A stretch of DNA of 11,984 nt from the NCBI GenBank assembly GCA_913050545.1, contig CAJWZY010000038.1, positions 1 to 11,984 of the forward strand, read 5' to 3'. The stretch's first letter is position 1. Every line of letters starts with the position of its first letter. Positions 1 to 7,189 of the stretch are shown piece after piece. Below the pieces are notes generated by a model. That model saw only the letters and a program-made list of their open reading frames with translations, searched no databases and was not told where the DNA came from. This DNA comes from an uncultured bacterium (GTDB lineage Bacteria; Planctomycetota; UBA8108). The position numbers were made by a program, and so were the translations under genes.

Positions 1-175
1 GGGCCAGGGCCAGGGCCAGGGCCAGGGCCAGGGTCAGGGCCAGGGTCAGGGCCAGGGTCAGGGCCAAGGCCAAGGACAGGGCCAGGGCCAAGGTCAGGGT
101 CAGGGTCAGGGCCAGGGACAAGGCCAGGGACAAGGTCAGGGCCAGGGACAAGGACAAGGACAAGGTCAGGGCCAG
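1..175 (+). repeat. Tandem hexamer tract encoding (Gly-Gln)n
   Basis: The tract is an uninterrupted run of the hexamer GGNCAR from base 2 to base 175, cut by the left window edge. In the frame starting at base 2 it gives 29 consecutive Gly-Gln pairs. Of the 29 units, 12 are GGCCAG, 8 GGTCAG, 5 GGACAA, 3 GGCCAA and 1 GGACAG. Every difference falls at a third codon position and is silent. The first five units are identical and the later ones are mixed, so the left part may be the most recently expanded. It is coding DNA inside the gene described next, not a CRISPR array or an intergenic satellite. Confidence 0.95.
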
Positions 176-478
176 CAGCCCGGGCAGACCTCCCCATCCG
201 GAAAAGGTGGTGGAAGCTCGAAGGGTGGTAGTTTTGCCGAGAACCAGGGTGTTAAGGATGGCCCCTTACAGGTCGTCGATAAGATTCAGCAGAGTGACAG
301 CCGGACTCCTAATGCGGGAGCACGGGACATCAACAACAAGAGCAGAAGATTGGAAAAAGCAGCTTGGTTCAGTAAGCTGCCGCCCAGCTTGCGGAAGTCG
401 ATTCGCGCGAGCTCAAGGCGGCCAGCACCGAGGGGCTACAGGGAAAGGCTTCGTCGCTATTTCGAAAGTATCGATTGA
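2..478 (+). CDS. C-terminal part of a Gly-Gln-repeat protein upstream of moxR-like gene (5' end outside window)
   Basis: The open frame runs from the window edge at base 2 to TGA at 476-478, giving 158 visible residues. The start codon lies to the left of the window. Residues 1-58 are 29 Gly-Gln pairs, probably a disordered linker. A short Gly/Ser/Lys-rich stretch follows, then a region of about 50 mixed polar residues. The end is strongly basic and compact: WFSKLPPSLRKSI, then an Arg/Pro-rich segment, then GYRERLRRYFESID and the stop. I recognise this type of basic ending (W..KLPP..R..I, then PP.GY.E.L.RYF) from large proteins encoded beside MoxR/DUF58 genes in planctomycetes, but this is recall, not a search result. 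The frame choice is supported by silent third-position variation in the repeat and by the coherent tail. The protein probably belongs to the same transcription unit as the ATPase 71 bp downstream. Function is unknown, and without the N-terminus membrane segments or domains cannot be judged. Confidence 0.85.
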   Translation, partial: GQGQGQGQGQGQGQGQGQGQGQGQGQGQGQGQGQGQGQGQGQGQGQGQGQGQGQGQGQQPGQTSPSGKGGGSSKGGSFAENQGVKDGPLQVVDKIQQSDSRTPNAGARDINNKSRRLEKAAWFSKLPPSLRKSIRASSRRPAPRGYRERLRRYFESID

Positions 479-549
479 GGCGTGGTCTGTTGAAGTAAAC
501 GAGGAAGTATTTATCAGGACGGTATCAGGAAATACCAGGAGATTGAAAG

Positions 550-1578
550 ATGGCAGAAGACAAGGTTCCCGCTAAGGATGTAGCGGCAGTCAAGAAGTGC
601 GAAGAGGCTTACAACAAGGTGCGAGATGAACTCTCCAAGGTCATCGTCGGCCAGGATGAGGTGATTGAGCAGGTGCTGGTCGCCATGTTCGCGCGCGGGC
701 ATGCTCTCCTGGAAGGTGTTCCCGGATTGGCCAAGACGCTGCTGATCAGCTCGATTGCCGAGACCCTGAAGCTGAGCTTCAAGAGGATCCAGTTCACTCC
801 CGACCTGATGCCCAGCGATGTGACGGGAACCGATATCATCCAGGAAAGCAAGGGCGGCGACCGTGCCTACAAGTTCCTTCCTGGCCCGATTTTCGCCAAC
901 ATGATTCTCGCCGATGAGATCAACCGTACCCCGCCGAAGACCCAGGCCTCTATGCTCGAGTCGATGCAGGAGCGACAGGTCAGTGCAGGCGGAACGGTCC
1001 ACACTCTTCCTGATCCTTTCTTTGTGCTTGCCACCCAGAACCCCCTGGAGCAGGAAGGTACCTACCCGCTTCCCGAGGCGCAGCTGGACAGGTTCCTCCT
1101 CTACATCAAGGTCGATTATCCCAGTGGTGCTGAAGAGTGGGAGATCGCAAGACGGGTGACCACCGGCCAGCTTGGTGGAATCAAGGCGGTCATGACCGAC
1201 AAGGAAATCGTCGATATCCAGAATCTCGTGACCCGTGTGCCGGTCAGTGACCAGGTGCTCGGCTATGCGCATGCGCTCGTCAGGGCTTCTCGTCCCGGCG
1301 AAGAGGGCGCTCCTGACTTCGTCAACAAGTGGCTTGACTGGGGAGCCGGTCCCAGGGGAATCCTGACGCTCGTTACCTGTGCGAAGGCAAGGGCGCTGCT
1401 CTACGGTCGCTACCATGCCACCGTCGGAGATGTCGATGCGGTCGCCAAGCCGGCTCTTCGCCATCGGATCGCGAGCAATTACGCCGCGCATGCCGAAGGC
1501 AAGACCAACGAGACCCTGATCGATGATCTGCTGGCAGCCGTTCCAGCCAGTGAAAAATATTCGCAGCCAGCTGCCTGA
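550..1578 (+). CDS. MoxR-family AAA+ ATPase
   Basis: This 342-residue protein has the usual length and all the key motifs of the MoxR group of AAA+ ATPases. It shows Walker A (GVPGLAKT, residues 56-63), Walker B (LADEIN, about 120-125), sensor 1 (ATQNP, 161-165), an arginine-finger candidate (LDRF, 179-182) and a sensor 2 region (WGAGPRG, 264-270). It should bind and hydrolyse ATP in the cytoplasm and remodel or activate a partner, commonly a vWA-domain protein. Neither the substrate nor the client is shown by the sequence. The start at 550 is supported by AGGAG at 537-541 with 8 nt spacing. The next gene, a DUF58 protein, begins 12 bp after the stop, the standard pairing for this family, so the two are very likely one operon with the Gly-Gln protein upstream. 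No motif appears to be missing. The long frame on the opposite strand is a compositional shadow. Confidence 0.96.
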   Translation: MAEDKVPAKDVAAVKKCEEAYNKVRDELSKVIVGQDEVIEQVLVAMFARGHALLEGVPGLAKTLLISSIAETLKLSFKRIQFTPDLMPSDVTGTDIIQESKGGDRAYKFLPGPIFANMILADEINRTPPKTQASMLESMQERQVSAGGTVHTLPDPFFVLATQNPLEQEGTYPLPEAQLDRFLLYIKVDYPSGAEEWEIARRVTTGQLGGIKAVMTDKEIVDIQNLVTRVPVSDQVLGYAHALVRASRPGEEGAPDFVNKWLDWGAGPRGILTLVTCAKARALLYGRYHATVGDVDAVAKPALRHRIASNYAAHAEGKTNETLIDDLLAAVPASEKYSQPAA

Positions 1579-1590
1579 GGTAGGTGAACC

Positions 1591-2499
1591 ATGGCAAAGA
1601 GCATACTTTCACGCTATATCGATCCTGAGGTTCTTGGCAAGGTGCAGGGGACCCCGGTCCGTCCCAGTGGCCTGGTCATGGGAAACCTGGCGGGGGCCCA
1701 CAAGTCCCCGCTGCATGGTTTTGCCGTGGAGTTTGCAGGCCACCGGGAATACGTGATCGGGGATGATATCCGGCATATTGACTGGCGCGTTTTCTATAAG
1801 CGCGACAAGTACTTCATCAAACAGTACGAGATGGAAACCAACTTCACCTGTCACCTGGTGCTCGACGTCAGCGCTTCGATGCGCTACGGCGCCAAGGCGC
1901 AGGAGAAGATGCTCTACGGAGCCAAGCTGCTGACGACGCTGGGCTATTCGATTGTCAAGCAGAGCGACCGCGTGTCCCTGACGACCTTCGATGAGAAGAT
2001 CCTGGGCTATGTTCCTTCCGGGAACTCCATGGCCCAGATCCAGCGTATGACGGAGCATCTTGACGAGATCGAGCCGAAGGAAAAGACCGATATGGCCGAA
2101 TGCCTTGCTGAGGTGTCTGGTCGTACAGGGCGCAGGGAGATCGTCATGGTCTTCAGCGATTTCTTCACCGATCTCGATGCTCTCGAGCAGGTTCTCCAGC
2201 GGTTGAAGTACCAGCAGCACGAGGTGGTTCTTTTCCAGGTCCTTCATCATGATGAGCTTGATTTCCGCTTTGACGGTATGATCAAGTTCATCGGCCTGGA
2301 GGTTCCCGACGAGCTTCTCATGCAGCCCAACGAGCTTCGCAATGCCTATCTCTCCGCCCTCGGGCGGTTCAACGACCGTTTCGAAGAGATCTGCCAGGCC
2401 AACCGGGTTGAGCGGGTACTCGTCGATACCAGTCGTAATATGGGTGATCTCCTGGTCGACTATCTCAACCAGCGCGGCCAGCTCAAGCGGGCGATCTGA
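1591..2499 (+). CDS. DUF58 (vWA-like) protein, MoxR partner
   Basis: This 302-residue soluble protein carries the DUF58 hallmark GHREYVIGDDIRHIDW at residues 50-65, followed by a vWA-like fold. The metal-site motif DVSAS is at 92-96, and a second core strand, VMVFSDFF, is at 185-192. No signal peptide or membrane helix is evident, so it should be cytoplasmic, unlike DUF58 members that have two N-terminal membrane helices. Its biochemical role is not established in general; the family is usually seen as a partner or client of MoxR ATPases. Translation probably uses the AGG-rich sequence over the upstream stop (TGAGG at 1576-1580, AGGTG at 1582-1586). The 12 bp spacing argues for co-transcription and perhaps translational coupling with the ATPase gene. 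It is the last gene of the unit: the next gene is convergent, so the membrane-bound vWA (BatA-like) genes often found downstream in such clusters are not here. Confidence 0.95.
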   Translation: MAKSILSRYIDPEVLGKVQGTPVRPSGLVMGNLAGAHKSPLHGFAVEFAGHREYVIGDDIRHIDWRVFYKRDKYFIKQYEMETNFTCHLVLDVSASMRYGAKAQEKMLYGAKLLTTLGYSIVKQSDRVSLTTFDEKILGYVPSGNSMAQIQRMTEHLDEIEPKEKTDMAECLAEVSGRTGRREIVMVFSDFFTDLDALEQVLQRLKYQQHEVVLFQVLHHDELDFRFDGMIKFIGLEVPDELLMQPNELRNAYLSALGRFNDRFEEICQANRVERVLVDTSRNMGDLLVDYLNQRGQLKRAI

Positions 2500-2520
2500 G
2501 GAGTTACGCTCCCCTCGGGC

Positions 2521-2537
2521 AGGGCCTTCGGGGCCTT
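2521..2537. terminator. GC-rich hairpin between convergent genes, possible two-way terminator
   Basis: Bases 2521-2537 can fold as AGGGCC, loop TTCGG, GGCCTT, giving a 6-bp stem with one G-T wobble. The hairpin lies in the 36-bp gap between the DUF58 stop (2499) and the stop codon of the convergent permease gene, which it overlaps by two bases (2536-2537). The position suits transcription termination for both directions. A clear run of T is missing on either side, so a classical intrinsic terminator is not certain. Confidence 0.4.
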
Positions 2538-3813
2538 ATGCTTCGCGGAGGGTTTCCGAAGGGTCCTGCTGTACTGCAAACAGGGTCGGGATCCAGCTTG
2601 CCAGCAGGGTGACCAGGGGGGTTGCCACCAGGACGAGAAGGAACAGGCTGCTGCTGGCATCCAGGAGCTCACCCTGGGTGCCAGCAATGCTTTTTGCTGC
2701 ACCGCTGGCGACCAGGTGTCCCAGGGGCAGGCCTGCCAGGGCACCGAGAATTCCGATGACAGCGGCCTTGCAGAGGAATATCGAATAGACCTGGGAGCTT
2801 TTGAGTCCGAGGGCCCTGAGAATTCCTACCTCTGCCTGGCGGTCCCTTACATTGAGGAAGGCAAGGAGTCCGATCAGCAGGGAGCAACCTGCGATGACCA
2901 GCGGGACCAGCGTCGCAGTGAAGGAGTTCAGCTGGGTCTTTGTCTCAAGTGCGCGGCTTTCTTCCATGGCAAGGGTCTGCTGGGCAAGCTTCCTGGCAGC
3001 CATCCGAGCCTCGGCCCGGGCGGTCGCCTTCGTCCCTCTCTCGATGACCTGGGTCTCAGGGAGAATCCCTGCAATTTCCTTACGGATAATCGGCAGCCGG
3101 TCTGCTGAGCAATTGCATTCAAGTGCCAGGATTGCATTGATCTGGCCCTCCTTGTTGAGCATCTTCTGGGCCCTGGCGAGGTCTATCCAGATAGAGATGT
3201 CGTCCTTGTTGCCACGGGCCTTGTAGCACTTGTGGACGGTGAATTCTTCTCCCATCAGGGTGACCTTGTCACCCTCGGAAATCTCGAGGCTCTGGTGGAG
3301 CTCGTGCCCGAGGACAATCGTGCCCTTGGGCACAGCGTCAATCAGCGGCTTCTTGGGATCCCTGTGCATCAGGGGGACCTCTCCCCGAACACCGATGAGA
3401 AGGACCGTTCGCTTTTTTTCCGGCCAGGTCATCTTCTGGGTAAGGCTCGGCAGGAGATGGTTGATGGTCACGATCTTGGAGTTGGCCAGGCGCTTGACGT
3501 ATTCCTCCGGCATGTATTTCGAGGCGAAATCTTCGGCGTAGAGATCCGCGAGAACCTGGTCCTTTGGCAGGATGAGGATATTGAACCCGAGATTCTTCAT
3601 TGTCTTGCGGGTTTCATCCTCATGCTTACGGGTGAGCTCCGTCAGGGCCGCTTTTTTTTCCGCAAGGCTCTCCATGGTTTGATAGTCGTGGTCTTTGAGG
3701 AGCTCAAAGGATGCCACGACACAACACACCGAGGCGCAGACGGCCGCGAGGCTGGCGACGAATGAAATCTTACGAAAGGCGATCTCGCGCAGGATGAGAC
3801 GTGGAAGCTTCAT
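2536..3813 (-). CDS. FtsX/MacB-type ABC transporter permease, ATPase partner not seen
   Basis: This 425-residue membrane protein has the MacB/FtsX layout. There is one N-terminal helix (about residues 17-38), a large extracytoplasmic region (about 40-298), and three C-terminal helices (about 301-321, 346-369 and 388-413). The FtsX core motif RQAEVGILRALG (325-336) follows the second helix, and the end DPSETLRE (417-424) is typical of the family. In this family such permeases act with a cytoplasmic ATPase and often move lipoproteins, export substrates or transmit force to periplasmic partners. The first part of the outer region is a Lys/Glu-rich, probably coiled-coil segment (about 47-72). It also holds a CNC motif (Cys233, Cys235). 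The start ATG has only a weak Shine-Dalgarno (AGG about 13 nt upstream), but the next Met is far inside, so this start is kept. It lies 24 bp downstream of the CSVP-type gene and is probably co-transcribed with it. No ABC ATPase gene follows; the operon runs straight into the convergent DUF58 gene. Confidence 0.9.
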   Translation of the reverse strand: MKLPRLILREIAFRKISFVASLAAVCASVCCVVASFELLKDHDYQTMESLAEKKAALTELTRKHEDETRKTMKNLGFNILILPKDQVLADLYAEDFASKYMPEEYVKRLANSKIVTINHLLPSLTQKMTWPEKKRTVLLIGVRGEVPLMHRDPKKPLIDAVPKGTIVLGHELHQSLEISEGDKVTLMGEEFTVHKCYKARGNKDDISIWIDLARAQKMLNKEGQINAILALECNCSADRLPIIRKEIAGILPETQVIERGTKATARAEARMAARKLAQQTLAMEESRALETKTQLNSFTATLVPLVIAGCSLLIGLLAFLNVRDRQAEVGILRALGLKSSQVYSIFLCKAAVIGILGALAGLPLGHLVASGAAKSIAGTQGELLDASSSLFLLVLVATPLVTLLASWIPTLFAVQQDPSETLREA

Positions 3814-3837
3814 AGGAAAGATATAACCTGCCGGGTG

Positions 3838-5121
3838 CTATTGTTTCTTCCGCATGAGGACGGTCATGCCCGCAAGGAGCGCGAAAACGACAACCCCGAG
3901 GATGAGCATGTTCCGGGTGAGCGAGCTGCTTACCTCCTCCTCTCCTTCTTCAGCCGTCACCGGTTCTTTTTCGGAGGGTACGGGGGGAGGTTCCGCAGCT
4001 TTTTCCGGGACCTTCACGTCAGCTGCGGGGGAGGGCACCTCCGCAGCGGGTTCCGTCGGCTTGGGAACCAGGGTTACCTTCGCAGTTGTTCCCCCGGCAG
4101 AACCCTGCTCGTCATCTTCGCTGGGTTCAACAGAGAATCCTTCGAGCCCGCTCAGGGGTGGCAGCTCGATATTTTTTGTTTCGATCAGGCCCTCAAGCGA
4201 ACCTTCCCAGTCAGCTGCCAGCAGCAGATCCGACCCTGGATTCTGGTTCTTGATTTCGCAGGAGCAGGGCCCGATGAGGAACTGGGCCGCCTCAGCGAGG
4301 TTGTCTTCGTTGATTCCGGCGCCGATATAGGCCCAGAGAGCTCGGCCTCTCCCAAATACAGGAAAGATCATCGGTTTGCCGCTCTCTTCAAGCAGGTCAT
4401 CCTCTGTTCTCATCAGCTGGCTGATAAGCCCTTTTTCCAGGGGGTCGGAACGGGACACCCGGATGCTGGAGAAGGCGATGTGTACCGGCAGCTTTTCAAA
4501 CCGGACCTGGCTGGCTGGGTCCTCGAGATCTTTCGGGTCCTGCTCAGGAAGCTTCATTTCTTTCTGGAGTTTCTTGAGCTGTTTCTCAAGCAACTCAAAG
4601 GCAGGGTCGTCCAGCTTCTTGTCTCCGGATTCGATACAGAGCCAGACCGCTGAGTCTCCGGCAAGCAAGCGCTTGACGACCTTCCTGCGGACCGGGGAAT
4701 CTACAATATTGTTGAAGGTAGCCAGGGCGGCCTTGTCGCCAAGTGCACCTGACCACAGGGGCTCTGCTGCTCCCTTGAAGGGTGGTGGCATGAGAAGAAT
4801 ACGAGGAAGGGAGGTCTCCTGTTGCTGTTCGAGCAGGGTGAGAAGCTCCGGCGGCGGGGAGTCATCGAGGTCAACCATGACGAGCTCGAGGTTGGCCATG
4901 TTCTTTCCTTCGCTGCGGTCGAAAGCTTCGAGGCTCTTCTTCTGTTCCTCGTTCAGCTCTCCTTTGTAGAGGACGAGCGCCTGGAAGAGGTCTGGTTGCC
5001 AGCGTTCGAGAGCGTAGCGGAATACCGGTACTGAGCAGGCATTTGCAACGGTGACAACTGCGAGGCAAACCACGCCAGCGACCAGCAGTGAATAGATTCC
5101 GAACCTTATGGGTGAAGTCAT
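3838..5121 (-). CDS. Secreted, C-terminally membrane-anchored CSVP-type protein (planctomycete family)
   Basis: This 427-residue protein of unknown function has a hydrophobic N-terminal segment (about residues 8-28) directly followed by Cys29 in CSVPVFRYALERW, a signature I associate with a conserved secreted family of planctomycetes and related bacteria. The body (about 42-325) alternates predicted strands and helices. A segment such as SLPRILLMPP (104-113) is reminiscent of the cis-Pro part of thioredoxin-like folds, but no CxxC is present. A CSC motif sits at 286-288. A Pro/Glu/Ala-rich linker (about 331-400) leads to one membrane helix (404-423) ending in RKKQ. The layout predicts an outer-face domain held by a C-terminal anchor. 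Cys29 could be a lipidation site, but the sequence before it (VANA) is a poor lipobox. The upstream AGGA is 12 nt from the ATG, a weak ribosome site. It is the first gene of a two-gene unit with the permease 24 bp downstream, which suggests a joint role in the envelope. Confidence 0.85.
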   Translation of the reverse strand: MTSPIRFGIYSLLVAGVVCLAVVTVANACSVPVFRYALERWQPDLFQALVLYKGELNEEQKKSLEAFDRSEGKNMANLELVMVDLDDSPPPELLTLLEQQQETSLPRILLMPPPFKGAAEPLWSGALGDKAALATFNNIVDSPVRRKVVKRLLAGDSAVWLCIESGDKKLDDPAFELLEKQLKKLQKEMKLPEQDPKDLEDPASQVRFEKLPVHIAFSSIRVSRSDPLEKGLISQLMRTEDDLLEESGKPMIFPVFGRGRALWAYIGAGINEDNLAEAAQFLIGPCSCEIKNQNPGSDLLLAADWEGSLEGLIETKNIELPPLSGLEGFSVEPSEDDEQGSAGGTTAKVTLVPKPTEPAAEVPSPAADVKVPEKAAEPPPVPSEKEPVTAEEGEEEVSSSLTRNMLILGVVVFALLAGMTVLMRKKQ

Positions 5122-5259
5122 TCCGGCAGCAGATCCTGTTCTGGTGTTGGTTCAAAAGGAGATATCTACTAAAACAGTTTAACAGGAGAAGTCTTTGGTG
5201 GTAAGGGTTCTGTCCTGCTCACTGTATTGCTTTATAAACACTAATTTAAAGGCTGCGAA
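5122..5259. promoter_or_regulatory. Divergent intergenic region between the CSVP-type gene and the hydrolase gene
   Basis: This 138-bp gap separates two genes read in opposite directions, so it should contain the promoters for both. It is clearly more AT-rich than its surroundings, especially 5155-5185 and 5225-5250. For the + strand a -10-like TATAAA lies at 5233-5238 with a poor -35 candidate (TTCTGT, 5208-5213, 19 nt spacing). This would put the transcript start only about 15 nt before the ATG at 5260. An odd palindrome, AAAC-A-GTTT (5172-5180), might be an operator half-site, but it is short enough to be chance. No riboswitch or stable hairpin was recognised. Confidence 0.4.
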
Positions 5260-7104
5260 ATGAGATCTCTGGTGATTTGTAAAGGGCCCGGGAGAGCCGG
5301 GCTCCTTTTCTGCCTCTTGCTCATTCCTGGATTCGCACTGACGCAGGAAGAGCCCCCGCGGTCTGTGCAGGCGCTCTGGGCCGATGTAGACCCTGCCAGG
5401 GAGTTACTGGATATTCGCCTTGTCCGGCGGTGGGAGGAGGAGGGGCTGGTGCTCAGCTACCTTACCTTTCATATCGGCACCTTCAAGGGGAGAGCCTCCC
5501 GGATAGCCGCGTTCTACGGATATCCAGCGGATGCCCGGCAGCTGCCGGGTCTTTTACACCTGCATGGAGGCGGGCAGAGGGCCTTTCTCCACGAGGTCAG
5601 GTATTACGCCCGGCGGGGTTATGCGTGCCTCTCGATCAATTGGGGAGGGCGTGAGATGGAGGGTGCCATGGCCGGGGACCCCAATACCGACTGGGGGGCA
5701 GTTGATCCTACCCAGAAGAACGTGCCTGGTTATTCCAACCTGCTGCCCGGTGAGAAGTACCTCGATAAATTCCAGTCCCCGAGGAACAACAACTGGTACC
5801 TGTTGACCATTGCGGGCAGGAGAGGCCTGACCTTCCTGGAGCGGCAACCCGTGGTTGACCGGGAGCGCCTGGGGGTCTATGGGCATTCGATGGGTGGCAA
5901 CCTGACGGTCTATGTAGCTGGAACAGATGACCGCGTGAGGGTGGCTGCTCCATCGGTGGGTGGGCAGGGATTTCGAACCATCAGCTGGGAGCTTCTGCCA
6001 GGGCAGAGAAGGAAGGTTCCTAATGGAGATATCGAGCTGTATAGAGAGACCCTCGGTTTCCAGTCCTATGCTCCCCGCATCCGGGCTCCTCTCCTCTGGC
6101 TCAGCTCGACAAATGATTTCCACGGCATCATGGATGACACCTGCAGGACCGGGGAGCTGATCCCGCACAAGGCGGTAAGGTATTCTTTCGCCCCCCATCT
6201 CAACCATCGTTTTACGCCGGAGTTCGCAGTTACCCGCCCGCTCTGGCTGGACCAGCATCTGAAGAAGGGGATGAGCTTACCGGAGATGCCTGCGGTCAGC
6301 CTGCTGCTTGAAACGATCCCGGAATTCCGGGTGACCCCCGGGCGATCCCACCCGGTGGAAAGGGTAGAGATCATGTATTCTGTTGACCCTGATCCACGTG
6401 CCCGCTTCTGGCGCACGGCAAATGGTTCCCGGCAGGGTGGGACCTGGACTGCAGAGCTCCCGATTCTCTCGGTGAACCAGCCTCTTTTCGCCTTTGCCAA
6501 TATCTACTATCGGCTGGCGAAGCCTGTAGAGGTTCAGTTTGCGCGCCCGATTTCCTCCTTTGCCATCAGCTCTCTGATGAAGACTGCCTCTCCAGCGGAG
6601 CTGAAGAGCAGGGGCGTGAAGGCGACAGATAAGCCTGTTCGCCTGATCGATGATTTCTCCCGCGGGTTCCAGGACTGGTACCTGTTGTCAGCTGACAATC
6701 CGTATCACTGGCAGTTCTGGACCCGCAAGATCACTGATCCCAAGTGGAGGGGTGGGGATGGTGAGCACCTGGCGCTGGAGGTTCGAACAGAAAAGCCGAA
6801 CGACCTGGTCCTGGTGATTACCGAGAATTTTTTCAGGGGCTACAGGGGCCACCGCAAGGGTGATTCTGTCGCTGTCGTTAAATTGCCTGGTGGGGAGGGT
6901 TGGCATCAAGTCAGCCTTCGGCCGGGTGATTTTATTCACCAGCAGAAAGGTACACCGCTGGAGTCCTGGGAGCTCGCTGACCTGCTTGGTTTTCGGGCCT
7001 ATTATGGAGAGCGAGGGGGGAAGGTGCTGGGCAGCACCCGCTGGGCGGGGGGGCGGCCGGAATTCAGGAACTTGCGCTGGGTAAAACCCGGCAAGGATGG
7101 TTGA
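5260..7104 (+). CDS. Secreted alpha/beta hydrolase (esterase-like) with C-terminal beta-rich region
   Basis: This 614-residue protein starts with a signal peptide (about residues 1-28, hydrophobic core 14-27, likely cleavage after ALT). The alpha/beta hydrolase domain (about 60-340) shows the oxyanion-type motif HGGGQ (102-106) and the nucleophile elbow GHSMGG with Ser210. A likely acid is Asp286 in STNDFHG, and the catalytic His is His316 (NHRF) or His313. It should cleave an ester or related bond outside the cytoplasm; members of this general type are often annotated as acetylxylan esterase or dienelactone hydrolase-like, but the substrate cannot be read from sequence. Residues about 341-440 form a second region, and about 460-612 a third, Trp- and beta-rich region starting IDDFSRGFQDW that resembles a carbohydrate-binding beta-sandwich (inference). 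The ribosome site is weak (AAAGG about 8 nt before the ATG). The propeller gene follows after 85 bp on the same strand. In that gap an ATG at 7097, overlapping this gene's stop, opens a 19-codon frame ending at 7156. Confidence 0.88.
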   Translation: MRSLVICKGPGRAGLLFCLLLIPGFALTQEEPPRSVQALWADVDPARELLDIRLVRRWEEEGLVLSYLTFHIGTFKGRASRIAAFYGYPADARQLPGLLHLHGGGQRAFLHEVRYYARRGYACLSINWGGREMEGAMAGDPNTDWGAVDPTQKNVPGYSNLLPGEKYLDKFQSPRNNNWYLLTIAGRRGLTFLERQPVVDRERLGVYGHSMGGNLTVYVAGTDDRVRVAAPSVGGQGFRTISWELLPGQRRKVPNGDIELYRETLGFQSYAPRIRAPLLWLSSTNDFHGIMDDTCRTGELIPHKAVRYSFAPHLNHRFTPEFAVTRPLWLDQHLKKGMSLPEMPAVSLLLETIPEFRVTPGRSHPVERVEIMYSVDPDPRARFWRTANGSRQGGTWTAELPILSVNQPLFAFANIYYRLAKPVEVQFARPISSFAISSLMKTASPAELKSRGVKATDKPVRLIDDFSRGFQDWYLLSADNPYHWQFWTRKITDPKWRGGDGEHLALEVRTEKPNDLVLVITENFFRGYRGHRKGDSVAVVKLPGGEGWHQVSLRPGDFIHQQKGTPLESWELADLLGFRAYYGERGGKVLGSTRWAGGRPEFRNLRWVKPGKDG

Positions 7105-7189
7105 GGAGAAGGCCCTGACACAGGATACTGTTCTGGAGGAAGTGCTCCGACTGTGAGTTGCCGGGGCCGGTTACTGGAGAAGAACAAAG

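Noticed and set aside
1..175. CRISPR array or intergenic satellite
   Set aside because: The repeat unit is 6 bp with no spacers, is in frame with a gene, and varies only at silent positions.
207..575. 122-codon plus-strand frame spanning the end of the Gly-Gln gene and the MoxR start
   Set aside because: It is in a different frame from the repeat protein, crosses the MoxR start, and its product is Arg/Ser-rich without pattern. The frame from base 2 to 478 explains the region better.
514..1491. Long minus-strand open frame of 325 codons opposite the MoxR gene
   Set aside because: The plus-strand frame has all MoxR motifs and a good ribosome site. The antisense product has no recognisable motif and is explained by the G/C-ending codons of the sense gene.
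1609..2250. Minus-strand open frame of 213 codons opposite the DUF58 gene
   Set aside because: The sense strand encodes a clear DUF58 protein; the antisense product looks like a codon-bias shadow.
3413..3660. Programmed slippage at runs of 7 and 8 T (A in the coding strand) within the permease gene
   Set aside because: At the 8-base run, shifting to either other frame gives a stop within about a dozen codons and no sensible product; the runs simply encode Glu-Lys-Lys.
3232..4653. Plus-strand open frames (3232-3765 and 3835-4653) opposite the permease and CSVP-type genes
   Set aside because: The minus-strand genes show membrane helices, family signatures and a plausible operon. The plus-strand products have low-complexity shadow composition.
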